Origin: 9FT-COMBO-53-11 sp035291485
GTDB lineage: Bacteria; Patescibacteriota; WWE3; 9FT-COMBO-53-11
DNA: 5,625 nt
Assembly (NCBI GenBank): GCA_035291485.1
Contig: DATDSA010000015.1
Coordinates: 1 to 5,625 of the forward strand
Direction of reading: 5' to 3'
Position numbers and translations under genes: made by a program. The notes beneath the pieces are model-generated. The model searched no databases and had not been told where the DNA came from. It worked only from the letters and a program-made list of their open reading frames with translations. Positions 4,432-5,625 of this stretch are shown one piece after another. Position 1 is the stretch's first letter. Every line of letters starts with the position of its first letter.

Positions 4432-5625
4432 GTGGACGATAAAGGAAGAGAGCTTCTAGCGAAGGTGAAGGAAGATGGCGTTCGGGCCGTCAACCTTCAG
4501 TTTACGGATTTGGGAGGCGCGGTCAAAAGCGTCACGATCCCTTCCCATGCTTTGAAAGATGTACTCGAGAAGGGTTCCTGGTTCGACGGGTCCTCGATCG
4601 AGGGCTTCGCCCGAATTCATGAGAGCGACATGCTCCTGATGCCGGATCCCTCGACCTATCAGCTCCTGCCGTGGGAACCGGAAGAACGCAAGATTGCCCG
4701 GATCATCTGCGATGTCTACCAGCCCAACGGCAAACCTTTGCCGATGGATCCCCGCGGCATCCTCAAGCGGATGCTCAAGCGGGCAGAGAAGCTGGGATTC
4801 AACTACAACACCGGAAGCGAAGTGGAATTCTTTCTCTTCAAGGACGCCTCCACCCTCGAACCGGTGACCCATGACGTCGGCAGCTACTTCGACTTCTCCC
4901 AGGACGCGGCCCATGAAGTCCGAATGGATCTGATGGACGCCTTCGAGGCGATGGGGATGAAAGTCGAGATGTCCCACCACGAGGTCGCTCCCGGCCAGCA
5001 CGAGATCGACATTCGTTACGACAACGCGCTCGTCACCGCCGACAACGTCGTCACGCTCAAGTCTGTCGTCAAGGCGCTGGCGGCGAAGCGGGAACTCTGG
5101 GCGACTTTCATGCCCAAACCGCTCGCCGGCATCAACGGTTCCGGAATGCACACCCACCAGAGCTTCTTCAAGAACGGTGAGAACGTTTTCTTCGGACCGA
5201 AAGACAAGAAGTACGGGTTGAGCCTGCTCGCCCACTACTTCATCGCCGGCCAGATGGCCCACGCCCGCGCTCTCGCCGCCATCGTGGCTCCAACCGTCAA
5301 CAGCTACAAGCGGTTGGTTCCCGGCTACGAGGCCCCGGTCTACATCTGCTGGGCGCGGATCAACCGCTCGGCGCTAATCCGGATCCCCCAGTACGCTCCG
5401 GGACGGGAGTCCTCCACCCGGTTGGAGCTGCGCTTCCCCGATCCGTCTTGCAACCCCTACCTTGCCAGCGCGGCGATGCTCGCAGCCGGTCTGGACGGGA
5501 TCGAACGAAGGCTGCTTCCGCCCCAGCCGGTCGAAGAGGATGTCTACCACTTCGATGACGCCAAGCTCGCCAAGATGGGCATCGGCACGCTCCCGGCGAC
5601 CCTCGCGGAAGCGCTCGATGAGTTC
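4432..5625 (+). CDS. glnA: Glutamine synthetase type I (GSI-alpha), 3'-truncated by the window end
   Basis: The frame is open from the GTG at 4432 to the last base, 398 codons of an expected 440-450. It makes glutamine from glutamate, ammonia and ATP in the cytoplasm, as a dodecamer by family. The N-terminal beta-grasp domain includes NLQFTD (21-26) and FDGSSIEGF (51-59), with the Asp that completes the neighbouring active site. The catalytic domain shows metal ligands Glu130 and Glu132 in GSEVEFFLF, HHEVAPGQHEID (182-193), NGSGMHTHQS (235-244) with His240, KRLVPGYEAP (293-302) and RLELRFPDPSCNPYLA (330-345). Arg61 in GFARI matches the Arg62 region tied to feedback inhibition in Bacillus GSI-alpha. 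The region after 345 lacks the adenylylation-loop Tyr motif of GSI-beta, so control by GlnE-type adenylylation is not expected. An oddity is GSE where most relatives have GPE. It is divergent from the sugar genes, and its start follows AGGAGGAGG. Confidence 0.97.
   Translation, partial: MDDKGRELLAKVKEDGVRAVNLQFTDLGGAVKSVTIPSHALKDVLEKGSWFDGSSIEGFARIHESDMLLMPDPSTYQLLPWEPEERKIARIICDVYQPNGKPLPMDPRGILKRMLKRAEKLGFNYNTGSEVEFFLFKDASTLEPVTHDVGSYFDFSQDAAHEVRMDLMDAFEAMGMKVEMSHHEVAPGQHEIDIRYDNALVTADNVVTLKSVVKALAAKRELWATFMPKPLAGINGSGMHTHQSFFKNGENVFFGPKDKKYGLSLLAHYFIAGQMAHARALAAIVAPTVNSYKRLVPGYEAPVYICWARINRSALIRIPQYAPGRESSTRLELRFPDPSCNPYLASAAMLAAGLDGIERRLLPPQPVEEDVYHFDDAKLAKMGIGTLPATLAEALDEF

Noticed and set aside
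4456..5262. A 268-codon minus-strand open frame opposite glnA
   Set aside because: It is the antisense shadow of a clear glutamine synthetase reading frame with all catalytic motifs.
1..5625. CRISPR array, insertion sequence, tRNA or rRNA
   Set aside because: No regularly spaced repeats, transposase motifs, terminal inverted repeats or cloverleaf sequences were seen on either strand.

Overview
The window reads as a bacterial chromosome segment devoted to nucleotide-sugar synthesis, followed by the start of a nitrogen-assimilation gene. Evidence for a bacterium is the run of strong AGGAGG-type ribosome binding sites, intrinsic terminators with U-tracts and a class I-alpha glutamine synthetase. 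I cannot assign a phylum. The genes are moderately GC-rich, except the dehydrogenase in the middle, which is visibly AT-richer.

Layout. Bases 1-98 are AT-rich intergenic DNA. Bases 95-126 hold a perfect intrinsic terminator closing a minus-strand operon. Reading the minus strand from right to left, that operon is: a Gfo/Idh/MocA oxidoreductase (WbpB/WlbA type, 1755-2774), a left-handed beta-helix N-acetyltransferase (WbpD/WlbB type, 1225-1758) and a DegT/DnrJ/EryC1 PLP aminotransferase (WbpE/WlbC type, 134-1228). The three genes are joined by two ATGA stop/start overlaps. In both, the last codons of the upstream gene are also the Shine-Dalgarno sequence of the next. Bases 2775-3000 contain a candidate promoter for the operon, a repeated ACCAAC motif, and an intrinsic terminator for the gene upstream. 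That gene (3001-4335, minus) is a UDP-N-acetylhexosamine 6-dehydrogenase. It has no visible Shine-Dalgarno site and a TATAAT box almost on top of its start. The 4336-4431 gap separates it from the divergent plus-strand gene glnA, which has a GTG start at 4432 and runs off the window end after 398 codons.

How the genes work together. Oxidation of UDP-HexNAc at C6, oxidation at C3 (WbpB), transamination at C3 (WbpE) and N-acetylation (WbpD) form the known route to UDP-2,3-diacetamido-2,3-dideoxy-glucuronic acid, a precursor of O-antigen, capsule or S-layer glycans. The C2 epimerase (WbpI) that would give the manno form is not in the window. The system is known as a pathway. The less ordinary points are the regulatory architecture, the atypical motifs of the 6-dehydrogenase and its compositional mismatch with its partners. 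I did not find an undescribed system.
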